Source: Oligella urethralis DSM 7531 (GTDB lineage Bacteria; Pseudomonadota; Gammaproteobacteria; Burkholderiales; Burkholderiaceae_B). From it: a stretch of 64,000 nt of DNA. The stretch is from contig NZ_AQVB01000007.1 of the NCBI RefSeq assembly GCF_000372065.1, forward strand, positions 52,884-116,883, given 5' to 3'. Shown here piece by piece: positions 37,526 through 49,163 of this stretch (positions are counted from its first letter, which is position 1; the number at the start of each line of letters is the position of its first letter). Made by a program: the position numbers and the translations under genes. The notes beneath the pieces were generated by a model. It was not told the DNA's origin and ran no database searches. It saw only the letters and a program-made list of their open reading frames with translations.

Positions 37526-38398
37526 CTACTCGGTCTTTCTCAAGCTGCGTAAGCGCCTAGCCTTGCGCCAGCGTAGCAGCATAATCACCCAACCTGATAG
37601 GGTATAGGATAAAAAGACAACGGTGATGACCAATGGTGCATTAAGCATCAACAAGGCAAATAACAACACCAACAGCGTCATCAATAGCGCTGGTGATTTT
37701 TTCTCCATAAAGAGACCTGATTTGCCACTAAAAAACGGCGCATTGGAAATCATGGTCAAGCCTGCATACACTGTGATCACAAAAGCAACCCACGCATGCG
37801 GATCCGAGATGGGTAAGCGATTATCCACCGACAACCAGACAAAACCGGCGGTTAAAGCAGCCGCCGCAGGGCTCGGTAAGCCCTGAAAGTAACGACTATC
37901 AACAATGTTAATATTGCTATTAAAACGCGCTAAACGCAGAGCAGCACCGGCCACATACACAAAGGCAGCTAACCAACCCCAACGACCCAAATCGTTTAGG
38001 GTGTAGGTATACATCACCAAAGCTGGCGCCACGCCGAAAGACACCATATCAGCCATGGAGTCGTACTGCTCACCAAAGGATGATTGGGTTTTGGTTAAAC
38101 GTGCAATACGACCATCCATCCCATCCATCACCATGGCCGCAAAAATCGCTAAAGCAGCCCATTCAAAGCGATGATTCATGGCTTGCATCACCGCAAAAAA
38201 GCCAGCAAATAAATTAGCCGTGGTGATCGCATTAGGCAATAAATAAATACCTCGCTTAGGCACCGGTTTTGCATTAATCAATAAGGGCTCTGCACCATCG
38301 TCCTGACTGAGCGTATCAGGACTAGCTAAGTCGTCATTGGCCTGTGCGCCCCCTGCCTCTGCCCCCTCAGCGCTCGCTCGTTGATCCTCTGCCATCAT
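37526..38398 (-). CDS. pssA: CDP-diacylglycerol--serine O-phosphatidyltransferase
   Basis: 290 residues, multi-spanning. The CDP-alcohol phosphotransferase motif is complete in [20 protein letters not shown] followed by MAD (about residues 93-115). The 45-residue acidic, Ala/Ser-rich N-terminus ahead of the first helix is typical of Burkholderiales PssA and non-catalytic. The enzyme makes phosphatidylserine from CDP-diacylglycerol in the inner membrane. Its ATG overlaps the psd stop (ATGA), so phosphatidylserine synthase and decarboxylase are translated together as the two-step phosphatidylethanolamine pathway. Confidence 0.95.
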   Translation of the reverse strand: MMAEDQRASAEGAEAGGAQANDDLASPDTLSQDDGAEPLLINAKPVPKRGIYLLPNAITTANLFAGFFAVMQAMNHRFEWAALAIFAAMVMDGMDGRIARLTKTQSSFGEQYDSMADMVSFGVAPALVMYTYTLNDLGRWGWLAAFVYVAGAALRLARFNSNINIVDSRYFQGLPSPAAAALTAGFVWLSVDNRLPISDPHAWVAFVITVYAGLTMISNAPFFSGKSGLFMEKKSPALLMTLLVLLFALLMLNAPLVITVVFLSYTLSGWVIMLLRWRKARRLRSLRKTE

Positions 38399-39063
38399 GA
38401 CTCCAATTCGGCTAATACCGTCGTTGTATGCGAAACCCTATCACCGATAGCGACAAGTGGCTTAGCCTGCAAGGGTAAATACACATCCACCCGCGAACCA
38501 AAACGAATAAAGCCGTAACGATCCGCCGCCTGCAGCACCTGCCCCTCCGTCACATAACATAAAATGCGTCGTGCCACTAAACCGGCCACTTGTACCGAAG
38601 TGACCAGCTGCCCATCGGCGCGCTCAATCACAATGGCATTACGCTCATTTTCTACCGAAGCCTTATCCAAATCGGCATTAACAAATTTACCCGGATGGTA
38701 CTCGACCTTATGAATCCGTCCACTGATCGGCATCTGATTGGAATGCACATTAAATACATTCATAAACACACTGATTTTAAGCGCACGACGCTCAGCATAG
38801 GGATCGTGCACTTCCTCAACGGCCACAATACGACCGTCAGCTGGAGACAGCACCAAGCTATCGCCGGACGGTGCCTGACGACTCGGATCTCTAAAAAACT
38901 GGATAACAAATATCGCCACTAAGGCCAAGGCTAAACCTAGCCAGCTATTAATAAAAGCTGCGATAAGCGTTAAAATCAATGCGAGGGCAATAAAAGGCCA
39001 ACCCTCTCTTGCGAGTAACGGGCGCTTTTGTGCTTGATTCTTTTGTTGTAACTGATTGCTCAC
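38395..39063 (-). CDS. psd: Phosphatidylserine decarboxylase proenzyme (short type)
   Basis: About 222 residues from GTG 39063 (AGG at 7-nt spacing); an in-frame TTG at 39093 is the alternative. Two hydrophobic stretches precede the catalytic domain: [29 protein letters not shown] and the self-cleavage site RFGSRVD, in which the Gly-Ser bond is cut to yield the pyruvoyl prosthetic group. The size fits the compact decarboxylase class found in Burkholderiales, not the longer E. coli form. It converts phosphatidylserine to phosphatidylethanolamine. It is coupled with pssA. Confidence 0.94.
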   Translation of the reverse strand: MSNQLQQKNQAQKRPLLAREGWPFIALALILTLIAAFINSWLGLALALVAIFVIQFFRDPSRQAPSGDSLVLSPADGRIVAVEEVHDPYAERRALKISVFMNVFNVHSNQMPISGRIHKVEYHPGKFVNADLDKASVENERNAIVIERADGQLVTSVQVAGLVARRILCYVTEGQVLQAADRYGFIRFGSRVDVYLPLQAKPLVAIGDRVSHTTTVLAELES

Positions 39064-39363
39064 CAAGGTACCTATACAAGTAAATTTAATCAATTAATTC
39101 ATCACCCTCCATGGTAACATGTAGACGCCCTTGGGTAGTCGCTAAGCCACCTTGAACCACATGCTTTTTTCAATACGGCTAAGATTAAGATTGGCTATCA
39201 ACTCATTTAGATGAATTGATTAGACCACCTTGCAGCAATCAAGTAATATATGACTAGTCAGTAAATTTTTTTACAGGCGCACATGAGCGTCTAGTTATTA
39301 GTTATTATCACCACCTCCCCTGAAGCAGGCGAGGCCGTCAGCCATTCTAATGTTGGAGAAACA

Positions 39364-39960
39364 ATGAAATTACATGATTTAGCTAAAAAGCGTCGTTCTA
39401 TTTATCACCTTGGCAAAGACATCGACCATTCTCATGCCGAGCTTTACGAACTCATAAAAAAAATTGTTAGTGAGAGCCCTTCCTCTTTTAACTCACAAAG
39501 TTCTCGTGTGGTGGTGCTGTTTGGGGATGAACATGAGGCCTTATGGGATATGACACGTGAGACATTGCGTGAAATCGTGCCAGCGGATAGTTTTGAAGCC
39601 ACCAATGCAAAAATGGATGCCTTTAAAGCTGCGCGTGGTACCGTATTATTTTATGAAGATCAGGAGCCGATTAAGGCATTGCAAGAGCAGTTCCCACTCT
39701 ATGCGGACAAGTTCCCAATTTGGTCTGAGCATTCGACCGCCATCGCTCAATATGCCGTATGGATGGCGCTTGCCGAGCATGATATTGGCGCTTCACTACA
39801 GCACTATAACCCCCTCATCGATGCCGCCGTCGCTGAGCGCTGGGATATTCCTAGCAACTGGGTGTTAACAGCACAAATGCCTTTTGGTAGCATCGAGACA
39901 CCTGCAGCGGCTAAAGACTATATGGTTGAGGCCGATCGTTTCCGTGCCTTTGGATTATAA
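39364..39960 (+). CDS. Nitroreductase family protein (FMN-dependent oxidoreductase)
   Basis: 198 residues from ATG 39364, behind TTGGAG. The start LHDLAKKRRSIYHLG carries the RRS FMN-phosphate contact of nitroreductases; SPSSFNSQSSRVVVLFG gives the second FMN contact, and WSEHSTAIAQYAVWMALAEHDIGASLQHY the central helix. The SFNSQS type is close to the Hbn1/YodC-like subgroup that reduces nitro or quinone substrates with NAD(P)H. The true substrate is unknown. It is monocistronic with a strong terminator, divergent from psd. Confidence 0.88.
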   Translation: MKLHDLAKKRRSIYHLGKDIDHSHAELYELIKKIVSESPSSFNSQSSRVVVLFGDEHEALWDMTRETLREIVPADSFEATNAKMDAFKAARGTVLFYEDQEPIKALQEQFPLYADKFPIWSEHSTAIAQYAVWMALAEHDIGASLQHYNPLIDAAVAERWDIPSNWVLTAQMPFGSIETPAAAKDYMVEADRFRAFGL

Positions 39961-39992
39961 GTTAAAGCCCTCACAGCGCTAAAGCAACATCG

Positions 39993-40035
39993 TCCCGAGC
40001 AAATTAGCACCCACGCTTAATTGCTCGGGATTTTT
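39993..40035 (+). terminator. Terminator of the nitroreductase gene
   Basis: TCCCGAGCAA (39993-40002) pairs with TTGCTCGGGA (40021-40030), then five T. Confidence 0.88.
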
Positions 40036-40101
40036 CTTGCTAACAGCGCCTATAGTAAAAGCACTGTGTTAACTATTAAAGTAGCCCTGCGCTATGCGGA
40101 C

Positions 40102-40284
40102 TTATTTGCTCTGATCCACTTCTGGCAATCGTTGCTTTTTCATCATGGCTTGCTTTTGGTGCTGAGCAGCAGCGCAACCCTTAGATGAAGCGCAACCGCT
40201 GCAACCCTTTTTCTTAACGAGCTTATGATAGATATACCAGCTAGCAAGCGCAAACACGGCGCCAATAATAATTAAATCCATCAT
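40102..40284 (-). CDS. FeoB-associated Cys-rich membrane protein
   Basis: 60 residues: one N-terminal membrane helix (about 3-20), then a basic stretch and a cysteine cluster CSGCASSKGC (Cys28, 31, 37). This is the layout of the small proteins found downstream of FeoB in many Gram-negatives, thought to help FeoB with ferrous iron or to sense it. It is last in the feoA-feoB run, 6 bases after the DUF4198 gene. Confidence 0.85.
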   Translation of the reverse strand: MMDLIIIGAVFALASWYIYHKLVKKKGCSGCASSKGCAAAQHQKQAMMKKQRLPEVDQSK

Positions 40285-40290
40285 CTTAAT

Positions 40291-41091
40291 TTACTCTTGT
40301 GTCATGGCTTTAGCCTGAACCCAAATCACCGCATCTTGGCTTAGTTCCTTGCCTTCATAGCTGTCATCAGGACCTACGCCCAGGGCGGCAAAACCCCACC
40401 AACCCGCTTTAGGAATGGCAAAATTAAAGACGCCCTGACTATCGGCTTTGAGCACAAGGGTCACAAAGCTATCTTGTGGTGCTTTATATTTTAGGGGGCC
40501 GGTTTTGTTTGCCTTCACATCCACATCCGTATTGAGGTATTCCACTTCAATCTCAGCAAATGGCACTGGCTTACCCTCACTCATCACCACACCGCTAAAG
40601 CTACCATGCTCCCACACGGCATAAGGCTTGGTTAATGGCACAATTTCAGCCTTCAGACCTAATTCACTATCCCAATCGGTGGGCATACCGGCCACATTGA
40701 CGATGAGCTTGGTGATTTGCTGAATGTATGCGTCCTCGTTTTCTTCAAAATAAGGCGCTGGGGTTAAGACAAACATGTGATCGCCCATGGAACGTGCTTT
40801 GTAATCTAATTCAAAGGCTTGGCCTTTATTCTCATTACCCGTCCACTCAATGGATTTAAGCTCAGCTAGCAGATCCTTTTGCCTTTCTTTGTGAACCACA
40901 TAAAAAGACGCTGGCTTTTTCATATCCATGGTGTGTGAATCTTCAAATGGGTGAGCAAACACAAGCTTCATGGGAATGGTTTGACCCTGATTTAAAGCAG
41001 ACTCCGGTGTGTAAAGCATTTGAAAATGCGCATTGGCCGAGCCCATACCTAAGGCAAACATCAAAGCACTTAAGGTGAAAAATTTCTTCAT
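40291..41091 (-). CDS. DUF4198 periplasmic protein, iron-uptake associated
   Basis: 266 residues with a signal peptide (cut near ANA, about 22) so that the mature protein starts with a His (HFQMLYTP), a possible metal ligand. Other DUF4198 features are MKLVFAHPFEDSHTMDM, a carboxypeptidase-regulatory-like strand region (VPFAEIEVEYLNT) and AGWWGFAALG. DUF4198 proteins often accompany transporters for nickel, cobalt or iron and may deliver metal to the membrane part. Here it lies between feoB and the Cys-rich peptide with a second small periplasmic protein 18 bases upstream. Confidence 0.82.
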   Translation of the reverse strand: MKKFFTLSALMFALGMGSANAHFQMLYTPESALNQGQTIPMKLVFAHPFEDSHTMDMKKPASFYVVHKERQKDLLAELKSIEWTGNENKGQAFELDYKARSMGDHMFVLTPAPYFEENEDAYIQQITKLIVNVAGMPTDWDSELGLKAEIVPLTKPYAVWEHGSFSGVVMSEGKPVPFAEIEVEYLNTDVDVKANKTGPLKYKAPQDSFVTLVLKADSQGVFNFAIPKAGWWGFAALGVGPDDSYEGKELSQDAVIWVQAKAMTQE

Positions 41092-41109
41092 AAATAATCC
41101 TCGCTTCGC

Positions 41110-41412
41110 TTAATTAATCTCACTGCCATTTAGCTGGATACGATGACCATCACCAGCATCAAACACGGCTTTATACTCACCCTCGGGTTTTTTAAAGTTG
41201 ACACTATTCAACTCATCAAAAGTCAGGCTGTGAATTTTTTGGCCATCTTGCTCAACGTAGAAATTCACACCACTGGCGCTACTACCGTCACTAAAACCAC
41301 CCTCGCATGTAATGGTGCCATCGCCCTCATCAAAGCAAGACATTAAGGCAGTATGGGCAAAGGCACTGGGCGCCAAGGCTAAACATAATGCGATCATTAA
41401 GAATTTTTTCAT
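41110..41412 (-). CDS. Small periplasmic protein of the feo island
   Basis: 100 residues with a signal peptide (cut near AFA, residue 19), leaving a mature protein that also begins with His (HTALMSCFDEGDG). Two cysteines (CFDEG, TCEGGFSDG) may bridge. Its HxxL and His-first start resembles the DUF4198 protein downstream, so the pair could bind metal together. I do not recognise a named family. It follows feoB by 72 bases and precedes DUF4198 by 18. Confidence 0.7.
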   Translation of the reverse strand: MKKFLMIALCLALAPSAFAHTALMSCFDEGDGTITCEGGFSDGSSASGVNFYVEQDGQKIHSLTFDELNSVNFKKPEGEYKAVFDAGDGHRIQLNGSEIN

Positions 41413-41484
41413 CAGAACACCTTTAAGATTAGTTAAAACAAACAGGAATCAAATGCTACTTGCACACTACGCTCCCTAACACCA

Positions 41485-43976
41485 TTAGCGATAGTGATAG
41501 CTCGCCTGCCCACCACTCGTTTCAGGCAAAACAGCGGAACCCCTAAAAAACCCTAAAACTAAGGTAATGGCCACCACCGTGAAGTAGAAATACACCATGG
41601 TATGCAAGCCATCCCAGGCAAAATGCGTTGCTAAGGTAAAGAAAGTAGAAGCAAATAACAAACCGAGACTAAAAGGCAGCGCAATCGCCAACAGCATCAA
41701 TTTGTAGGACTGCACATTAAGCTTTAGTACCACCATCGAGGCAATGCAGGGCGGCGTAAAAATCATAAAAATCAACATCGCCACTGCATGCAGTGCGGTA
41801 TAACCCGTTTCTGCACTAGCGAAGGCTTCTTCTGGACGATCACCCTGACCTTGCTCATACATCGAACCAATGGTGGCTACGGCACTTTCACGTGCAGCAA
41901 AAGAGCTTAAGAACGCCACGTTAATACGCCAGTCAAAGCCCGCCCATTGTGTCGCCGGTTCAATAAAGCGACTGACACTACCGAGTAAGGAATTCTCAAT
42001 ACGCTCGTTTTTAATTTCGTTTTGTAATAACTGCGACTTTTGTGCTAATTGACGCAAGGCCCGATTAACGGCACGCTCATCGTTATTAGTAGGCTTCACA
42101 AATCTAAACAGCTCAGGGTATGTTTGTTCAAAGCGTGTATCCAACGCTTTTACCCTATCCGCTGAACTGGCCGCCACCATCCGCTCGGAACGGTATTGAT
42201 TGTGTAAATTCACCAGTTGATAAATCGTTTCCTTACTGTGCAACGATTCAGCATAAGGTGAGTTTTGTACACTCGCTTTAAAGTCCTCAACCATGGTTGT
42301 AGCACGTTGCTCAAACGCAGCTTTAGTCGCTGCTGGTACCCCCGGAAATTGCAATAGCACAAAAAGTACGACAGCCACCGCCATCACAATGGTGCCGACC
42401 TTATAGATGTACATCCACACGCGCTGCACCGCACGCAATAAGACGCCCTTAACCGTTGGCAAATGATAAGGTGGCAACTCCATCATAAAGGGCTTGCTGG
42501 CGCGATTTTTAAGCACCGTCATGGTCAATACTCTGGCCACGCTGAGTGCAATAAAGAAAGTCACTGTAGAAATAAAAAACATCATCAATGACATGGATGA
42601 GGCAAAAAACGCCCCCAACAATAAGGTATAAAACGGCACCTTGGCTAAGCAGTTCATGTAGGGAACAGTCATGATGGTGGCAATGCGCGCCCGTTCATCA
42701 GCAATCCCTTTGGTGGCCATAATACCGGGCACGGCACAACCGCCCACAAAGGCTCCACCTAACACCAACGGCAAGGTCGATTGACCATGTAGACCATAGC
42801 GATTAAATACGCGGTCCAAGACAAAGGCGATCCTAGGCATATAGCCCGTATCCTCTAGAATCGCAATAATAGAAAATAAAATCAGGAAGATGGGCACATA
42901 GTTCAAAAGCGCTAAGGCACTATTCACCAACCACACCACAAACTCGGTAATGAGTGGCACCTCAATCAACTGCGGTGCAGGTAATAAGCTCACAATAAAG
43001 TTCTTGGCCTTTGCTAAATAAGGCCAGGTATAATTGGTCAGCTCATAGCCTTTCACAATCGACAGCTCGTAGGTACCATATACCACCAAAGCCAAGACGA
43101 CAAAAGACAAGTAACGATTTAGCACGACCTTATCGATCAGAGCAGTGAGTGAGGTTGAAGACTTCGCTGGCAAGCGCACGATGTTATGACATAAGGCACT
43201 GGCTGCAGCATGACGGGTAGCGGCAATACTGGATACCGCATCAAGCTCAGGGTGCTGTTGCGCTAAGCCTTGTTTGACAGTTGCAATCGCTTCAGCCAAG
43301 GCAGGGGCAATTGCTAGTAGCTTGGCTTGTACGACGGCATTACCCTCTAACAGCTTAAGCGCAAACCACCGTGGGGCAACGCTCGCCTCGATTTCTGAGG
43401 CAATACGCTGTGCCAGTGTATCAATGGCTGCCTCTAGTTCTGGGTAAAATAATTGGTATGCTTGGGGTGGCGACTGCGCCAGTGACTGCGCTTGAGAAAT
43501 GGCACTAATTGCCGCTAGAATTTCCTCTCTACCAATCTGCTTTGACGCCACCGCCTCAATCACCGGCACCTTAAACTCCGCCGCCAAGGCATCAATATCT
43601 ATCTGCATGCCCCGACGCTTCGCCACGTCCATCATGTTGAGTACTACAATCACGGGCTTGCCAATTTCGAGTAACTGATAGCTCAGATATAGACTACGCT
43701 GAATACTCGACGCATCAACCACATTGATAATGATGTCAGGATCTTCATCAACGATATAGCCAATAGCCGCCTGCTCTTCAGCAGAGAAGGCGCTAAAGGA
43801 ATAGGTGCCCGGGAGGTCGACCAACTCAATGGTCTGCCCTGCATGGCGCAGTACCGTGCTTTTTTCTCAACCGTCACACCGGGGTAATTAGCCACATACT
43901 GCTTGACCCCACTCATCATGGTAAAAATAGTCGATTTACCGCAATTAGGCTGACCCGCAATGGCTACTTTAATCAT
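41485..43976 (-). pseudogene. feoB: Ferrous iron transport GTPase FeoB, interrupted by a one-base frameshift
   Basis: Two frames together make one FeoB. The first (from ATG 43976) starts KVAIAGQPNCGKSTIF with the G1 loop and continues to GVTVEKK; the second picks up at about 43840 with IELVDLPGTYSFSAFS (G3) and runs through NMMDV (G4), the FeoB spacer and the two Gate transmembrane blocks (GCAVPGIMATKG, FAARESAVATIGSMY) to 41485, for about 830 residues in total. The shift falls at a run of six A on the minus strand (43860-43865); one more A restores the frame. This may be a real inactivation, a slippery or phase-variable site, or a base-calling error. It overlaps feoA (ATGA). Confidence 0.85.
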
Positions 43977-44242
43977 GGTGCTACTCGTCTAACCTCTAAC
44001 ATCTTTGCCTCTTGACGACGCATGGATACGTAGTATCCATGCACCTGCACTTGAATTGGATCAAGTAATGGTGCGGAGCGTACCTTCTCAATCTCAACGC
44101 CTGGAATAAAGCCCATATCTAGGAATTTTTGCTGTAAAGCACCCTCGCCACGTACATGTGCAATCACTGCTTTTACATTGCACGGCAACTCGTCTAGGCT
44201 GAGAGTTGCCTCATCTACTGAGTGATTTTCTGACATCATCAC
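43973..44242 (-). CDS. feoA: Ferrous iron transport protein A
   Basis: 89 residues; starts at one of three consecutive ATG codons, the first at 44242. The SH3-like FeoA core runs from LDELPCNVKAVIAHVRGEGA through KFLDMGFIPGVEIEKVR to QVQVHGYYVSMRRQEAKML. FeoA is a small cytoplasmic partner required by FeoB. Its stop overlaps the feoB ATG. A Fur box lies 69-87 bases before the start, so iron represses the operon. Confidence 0.95.
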   Translation of the reverse strand: MMMSENHSVDEATLSLDELPCNVKAVIAHVRGEGALQQKFLDMGFIPGVEIEKVRSAPLLDPIQVQVHGYYVSMRRQEAKMLEVRRVAP

Positions 44243-44310
44243 AAGCTTAAAATCTGATTTGAAATGAAAAACTAACTTAGCTAATCGCTTAATTTAGTTA
44301 ACTATTTAAT

Positions 44311-44329
44311 ACTAATGAGAATCATTGTC
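44311..44329 (-). promoter_or_regulatory. Fur box upstream of feoA
   Basis: ACTAATGAGAATCATTGTC matches the 19-bp Fur consensus at 15 of 19 positions, including the central palindrome ATGA-AATCAT. It lies 69 bases before the feoA start on the same side, where Fe-loaded Fur would block the promoter. Confidence 0.85.
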
Positions 44330-44369
44330 AATATCATTTGCAGAAAGGATTGATCAAGCTCAAATAGAG

Positions 44370-44457
44370 CATCACTTTCTGTATGCCGTGTCTTTGTACA
44401 ACAACATGCGCAAGCACAAGGGTGGTCACTGTGAATGAACCACAGGCATAAGTGATG
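44370..44457. other. Folded intergenic element between phnP and feoA
   Basis: CATCACT (44370-44376) and TATGCC (44382-44387) pair with GGCATA (44445-44450) and AGTGATG (44451-44457), enclosing two smaller helices (CTTTGT/ACAAGG and GTGGT/ACCAC). It is upstream of the feoA Fur box and downstream of phnP, with no T-run on either strand. It could be the 3' end of the ilv-phnP message or a structured RNA; no known class was recognised. Confidence 0.3.
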
Positions 44458-44538
44458 ATGTAAAAAAGGAATTGACGCTATGCTAATGCCAGAGCTTAAA
44501 AAGTGCGGAGGGAGCACATAGGCTATTTGCTAGAAAAG

Positions 44539-46384
<1,846 letters not shown>

Positions 46385-46408
46385 CTATTACTGCGTTATT
46401 TTTAAAAA

Positions 46409-46900
46409 TTAAACTTTTAAAATACGATTACCGCGCCCTACGCCAGTCACTCCGCTCCGCACGGCCTCTAAAATCATCCCTGGCTCTACTGCCTCGATAA
46501 AGGCATCAATTTTTTCCTGCACACCGGTGACTTCAATGGTCATGGTCTTGTCGGTGACATCAACGATACGACCGCGGAAGATATCGCTAAGGCGTGTAGC
46601 CTCTTCACGCTCCTTGCCTACAGCGCGTACCTTAATCAACATCAACTCGCGTTCTACCATCGGTGCTTCGGTCAAATCAACCACCTTGACCACATCCACC
46701 AAGCGATTTAAATGCTTCGTAATTTGCTCAATCACATCATCCGAACCGTTGGTCATAATGGTCATACGTGACAAGCTGAGGTCCTCAGTGGGCGCTACGG
46801 TGAGCGTCTCAATATTGTAGCCGCGAGCAGAGAACAAGCCGACCACACGAGATAAGGCACCGGGTTCGTTTTCCAATAAAATCGAAATAACGTGTTTCAT
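46409..46900 (-). CDS. ilvH: Acetolactate synthase small (regulatory) subunit
   Basis: 163 residues, the IlvH length. An ACT domain opens with HVISILLENEPGALSRVVGLFSARG split over the first 28 residues, with the valine-binding NEPGALSR loop, and a second ACT-like domain covers about 80-160. It binds the large subunit and gives feedback control by valine. It lies 11 bases after the large subunit gene. Confidence 0.96.
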   Translation of the reverse strand: MKHVISILLENEPGALSRVVGLFSARGYNIETLTVAPTEDLSLSRMTIMTNGSDDVIEQITKHLNRLVDVVKVVDLTEAPMVERELMLIKVRAVGKEREEATRLSDIFRGRIVDVTDKTMTIEVTGVQEKIDAFIEAVEPGMILEAVRSGVTGVGRGNRILKV

Positions 46901-46911
46901 TTGCCCTTCCC

Positions 46912-48639
46912 CTATACATCAATGCCGTCGATTAGCATTTCAGTTAAGCCCTTACCGGCTTTAACCATCGGCCAAACGTTAGTTTCACGGTCAGTCATAA
47001 AATCAAGGAACACTAAACGATCCTTGTGTGCACCGAAAAAGGCCTCACGCAAGGCCGGCTCCACATCCGCCACCTTGGTCACTTGAATCCCCACATGACC
47101 ATAGCTCTCTGCTAACTTCACAAAGTCGGGCAATGAATCCATATAGGACTCGGAATAGCGTGACTCATAATCAAGCTCTTGCCACTGCCTGACCATACCG
47201 AGATAACGGTTATTTAAACAAATGATTTTCGGGGTAAAACCGTACTGCTTACACGTGGCGAGCTCCTGAATATTCATCTGAATCGAGCCTTCACCAGTGA
47301 TGCAAGCAAACATCCCATCAGGATTTGCCATTTGCGCACCCATGGCATAAGGTAAGCCCACGCCCATCGTACCCAAGCCGCCAGAATTTAACCAACGACG
47401 CGGCTTTTCAAAGCCATAGTACTGCGCAGCAAACATCTGGTGCTGCCCTACATCAGAAGTAACAAAGGCCTCGCCACCAGTCACTTCCCATAGCTTTTCA
47501 ACCACAAATTGAGGCTTAATCACATCATCTGACTGTGTATAAGCTAAGCACTTACGCTCACGCCACTCATTAATCTGCTGCCACCAAGCCTCAATATTTT
47601 TAGCTGGCTTGTCTGGATTATCTCGCAATGCGCGGAGCTGAGCGTTCATCTCCTGCAGCACGTCTTTGACATTACCCACAATTGGCAAGTCCGCACGTAC
47701 ACGCTTAGAAATTGAAGATGGATCCACGTCAATATGAATCACCTTACGTGGCACCTGACCAAAATGCTTAGGATTGGCAACCACGCGGTCATCAAAACGC
47801 GCACCCACACAAATCAGCACATCGCTGTTTTGCATGGACATATTGGCCTCATAGGTACCATGCATCCCCGGCATCCCGACATAATTAGGATGACTCGCAT
47901 TAAGACCGCCTAAGGCCATAAGGGTAGTGGTGCAGGGTGCTCCTAATAAATCAACAAACTCTCGCAGCTCCTCGGCCGCATTGGATAAAATCACCCCACC
48001 GCCGGCATACACCATCGGTCGAGAGGCAGCGCGCAATGCGGTAATGGCCTTTTTAATTTGCCCCTGATGCCCCTTAACCACTGGATTGTACGAGCGCATT
48101 CTCACCTCCCCCTTGGGTGGTGCATAGCGACACGTATCAACGGTAATATCCTTGGGAATATCCACCAATACCGGACCGGGACGACCGGTCGAAGCAATAT
48201 GGAAGGCCTTACGCATGGTGTCGGCCAAATCTTTGACATCACGTACTAGGAAATTATGCTTTACGCAGGGACGCGTGATCCCCACGGCATCACACTCTTG
48301 GAAGGCGTCTTCACCAATCATTTTAGTGCCGACCTGACCACTGATAACCACCATCGGAATCGAGTCCATGTATGCGGTCGCCAGGCCGGTCACGGCATTT
48401 GTCAGCCCAGGACCACTGGTCACCAGGGCTACACCAACTTTATGAGACGATCGGGAATAAGCATCGGCAGCATGAATTGCGGCTTGCTCATGACGCACTA
48501 GAATGTGCTGAAAATCTTCTTGACTGAAAATAGCGTCATAGATGTATAGTACTGCGCCGCCCGGATAACCGAAGATGTGCTTAACACCCTGTTCGGCCAG
48601 ACAACGAACTACTATCTCTGCGCCCGTTAATTGTTCCAT
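46912..48639 (-). CDS. ilvI: Acetolactate synthase large (catalytic) subunit
   Basis: 575 residues, biosynthetic type. The N-terminal thiamine diphosphate domain has FGYPGGAVLYIYDA with the conserved GYPGG, the catalytic Glu in RHEQAAIHAADAYSR, and the FAD domain includes GMHGTYEAN; the C-terminal ThDP domain carries GEGSIQMNIQEL and NNRYLGMVRQWQ. It condenses pyruvate with a second 2-oxo acid. It is first of ilvI-ilvH-ilvC-phnP on the minus strand. A 520-base region precedes it. Confidence 0.96.
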   Translation of the reverse strand: MEQLTGAEIVVRCLAEQGVKHIFGYPGGAVLYIYDAIFSQEDFQHILVRHEQAAIHAADAYSRSSHKVGVALVTSGPGLTNAVTGLATAYMDSIPMVVISGQVGTKMIGEDAFQECDAVGITRPCVKHNFLVRDVKDLADTMRKAFHIASTGRPGPVLVDIPKDITVDTCRYAPPKGEVRMRSYNPVVKGHQGQIKKAITALRAASRPMVYAGGGVILSNAAEELREFVDLLGAPCTTTLMALGGLNASHPNYVGMPGMHGTYEANMSMQNSDVLICVGARFDDRVVANPKHFGQVPRKVIHIDVDPSSISKRVRADLPIVGNVKDVLQEMNAQLRALRDNPDKPAKNIEAWWQQINEWRERKCLAYTQSDDVIKPQFVVEKLWEVTGGEAFVTSDVGQHQMFAAQYYGFEKPRRWLNSGGLGTMGVGLPYAMGAQMANPDGMFACITGEGSIQMNIQELATCKQYGFTPKIICLNNRYLGMVRQWQELDYESRYSESYMDSLPDFVKLAESYGHVGIQVTKVADVEPALREAFFGAHKDRLVFLDFMTDRETNVWPMVKAGKGLTEMLIDGIDV

Positions 48640-49163
48640 TTTTATGATCCTTTCATAACCAGTACGTTACCCTACTGAACTTGTGGTGCTTGACGTAGTC
48701 AACTAGCCGCCGCAGCGCTTCAACCCTCACAGAGGATCTCCACCCACAACAGATAATTGGCTCGAACAAGACCTTCAGCGGCTTGTACATCGCATTAAAA
48801 ATATGCAAAAAAGTCAGAAACGGAGTCTGCGCATTCGCTTGTGGCGAGAAACGACAGATTCTTCTAAACTTAGGGCTATATAGCTCGATGACTTGGTGTG
48901 TAACTAGTCAACTATACTCAATGGGTAATTGAATATCTTCTGTCTATAAGTCCGTTGTTTTTCTGATAAAAAAACATAACTAGAAACATTAGCTCATTAG
49001 GATTAAAAAATCAATTCAATCGCCTAAATACATCATTTTTTTTAAAAAATCATGCATAAAACAACAGTATCGCAATGGCAATCTCATCAATTTTAGAAAA
49101 TCGATTGCGCCCAAAAGTTTATAATAAAGCGTCTTATGAGTCCTAATTATCAGGTGAGAAGCA
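48640..49163. other. Divergent intergenic region between ilvI and the FUSC gene
   Basis: 524 bases without a convincing gene. It must hold the promoters of the ilv operon (-) and the exporter gene (+). I looked for a branched-chain-codon leader peptide and an attenuator before ilvI and found none. A TATAAT at 49120-49125 is a candidate -10 for the FUSC gene. The part nearest FUSC is strongly A+T-rich. Confidence 0.4.

Noticed and set aside
41485-43976. Two separate genes for the FeoB halves
   Set aside because: The G1 and G3 motifs of a single GTPase domain are divided between them, so this is one gene with a frameshift.
44302-44517. A minus-strand 71-codon frame rich in Cys and His just upstream of feoA
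   Set aside because: It starts with GTG without a ribosome site, its end lies on the Fur box and its middle on the folded inverted repeat, so the composition is better explained by those elements. Peptide evidence would change this.
48640-48900. Branched-chain leader peptide and attenuator before ilvI
   Set aside because: No short frame rich in Val, Leu or Ile codons and no terminator/antiterminator pair was found.
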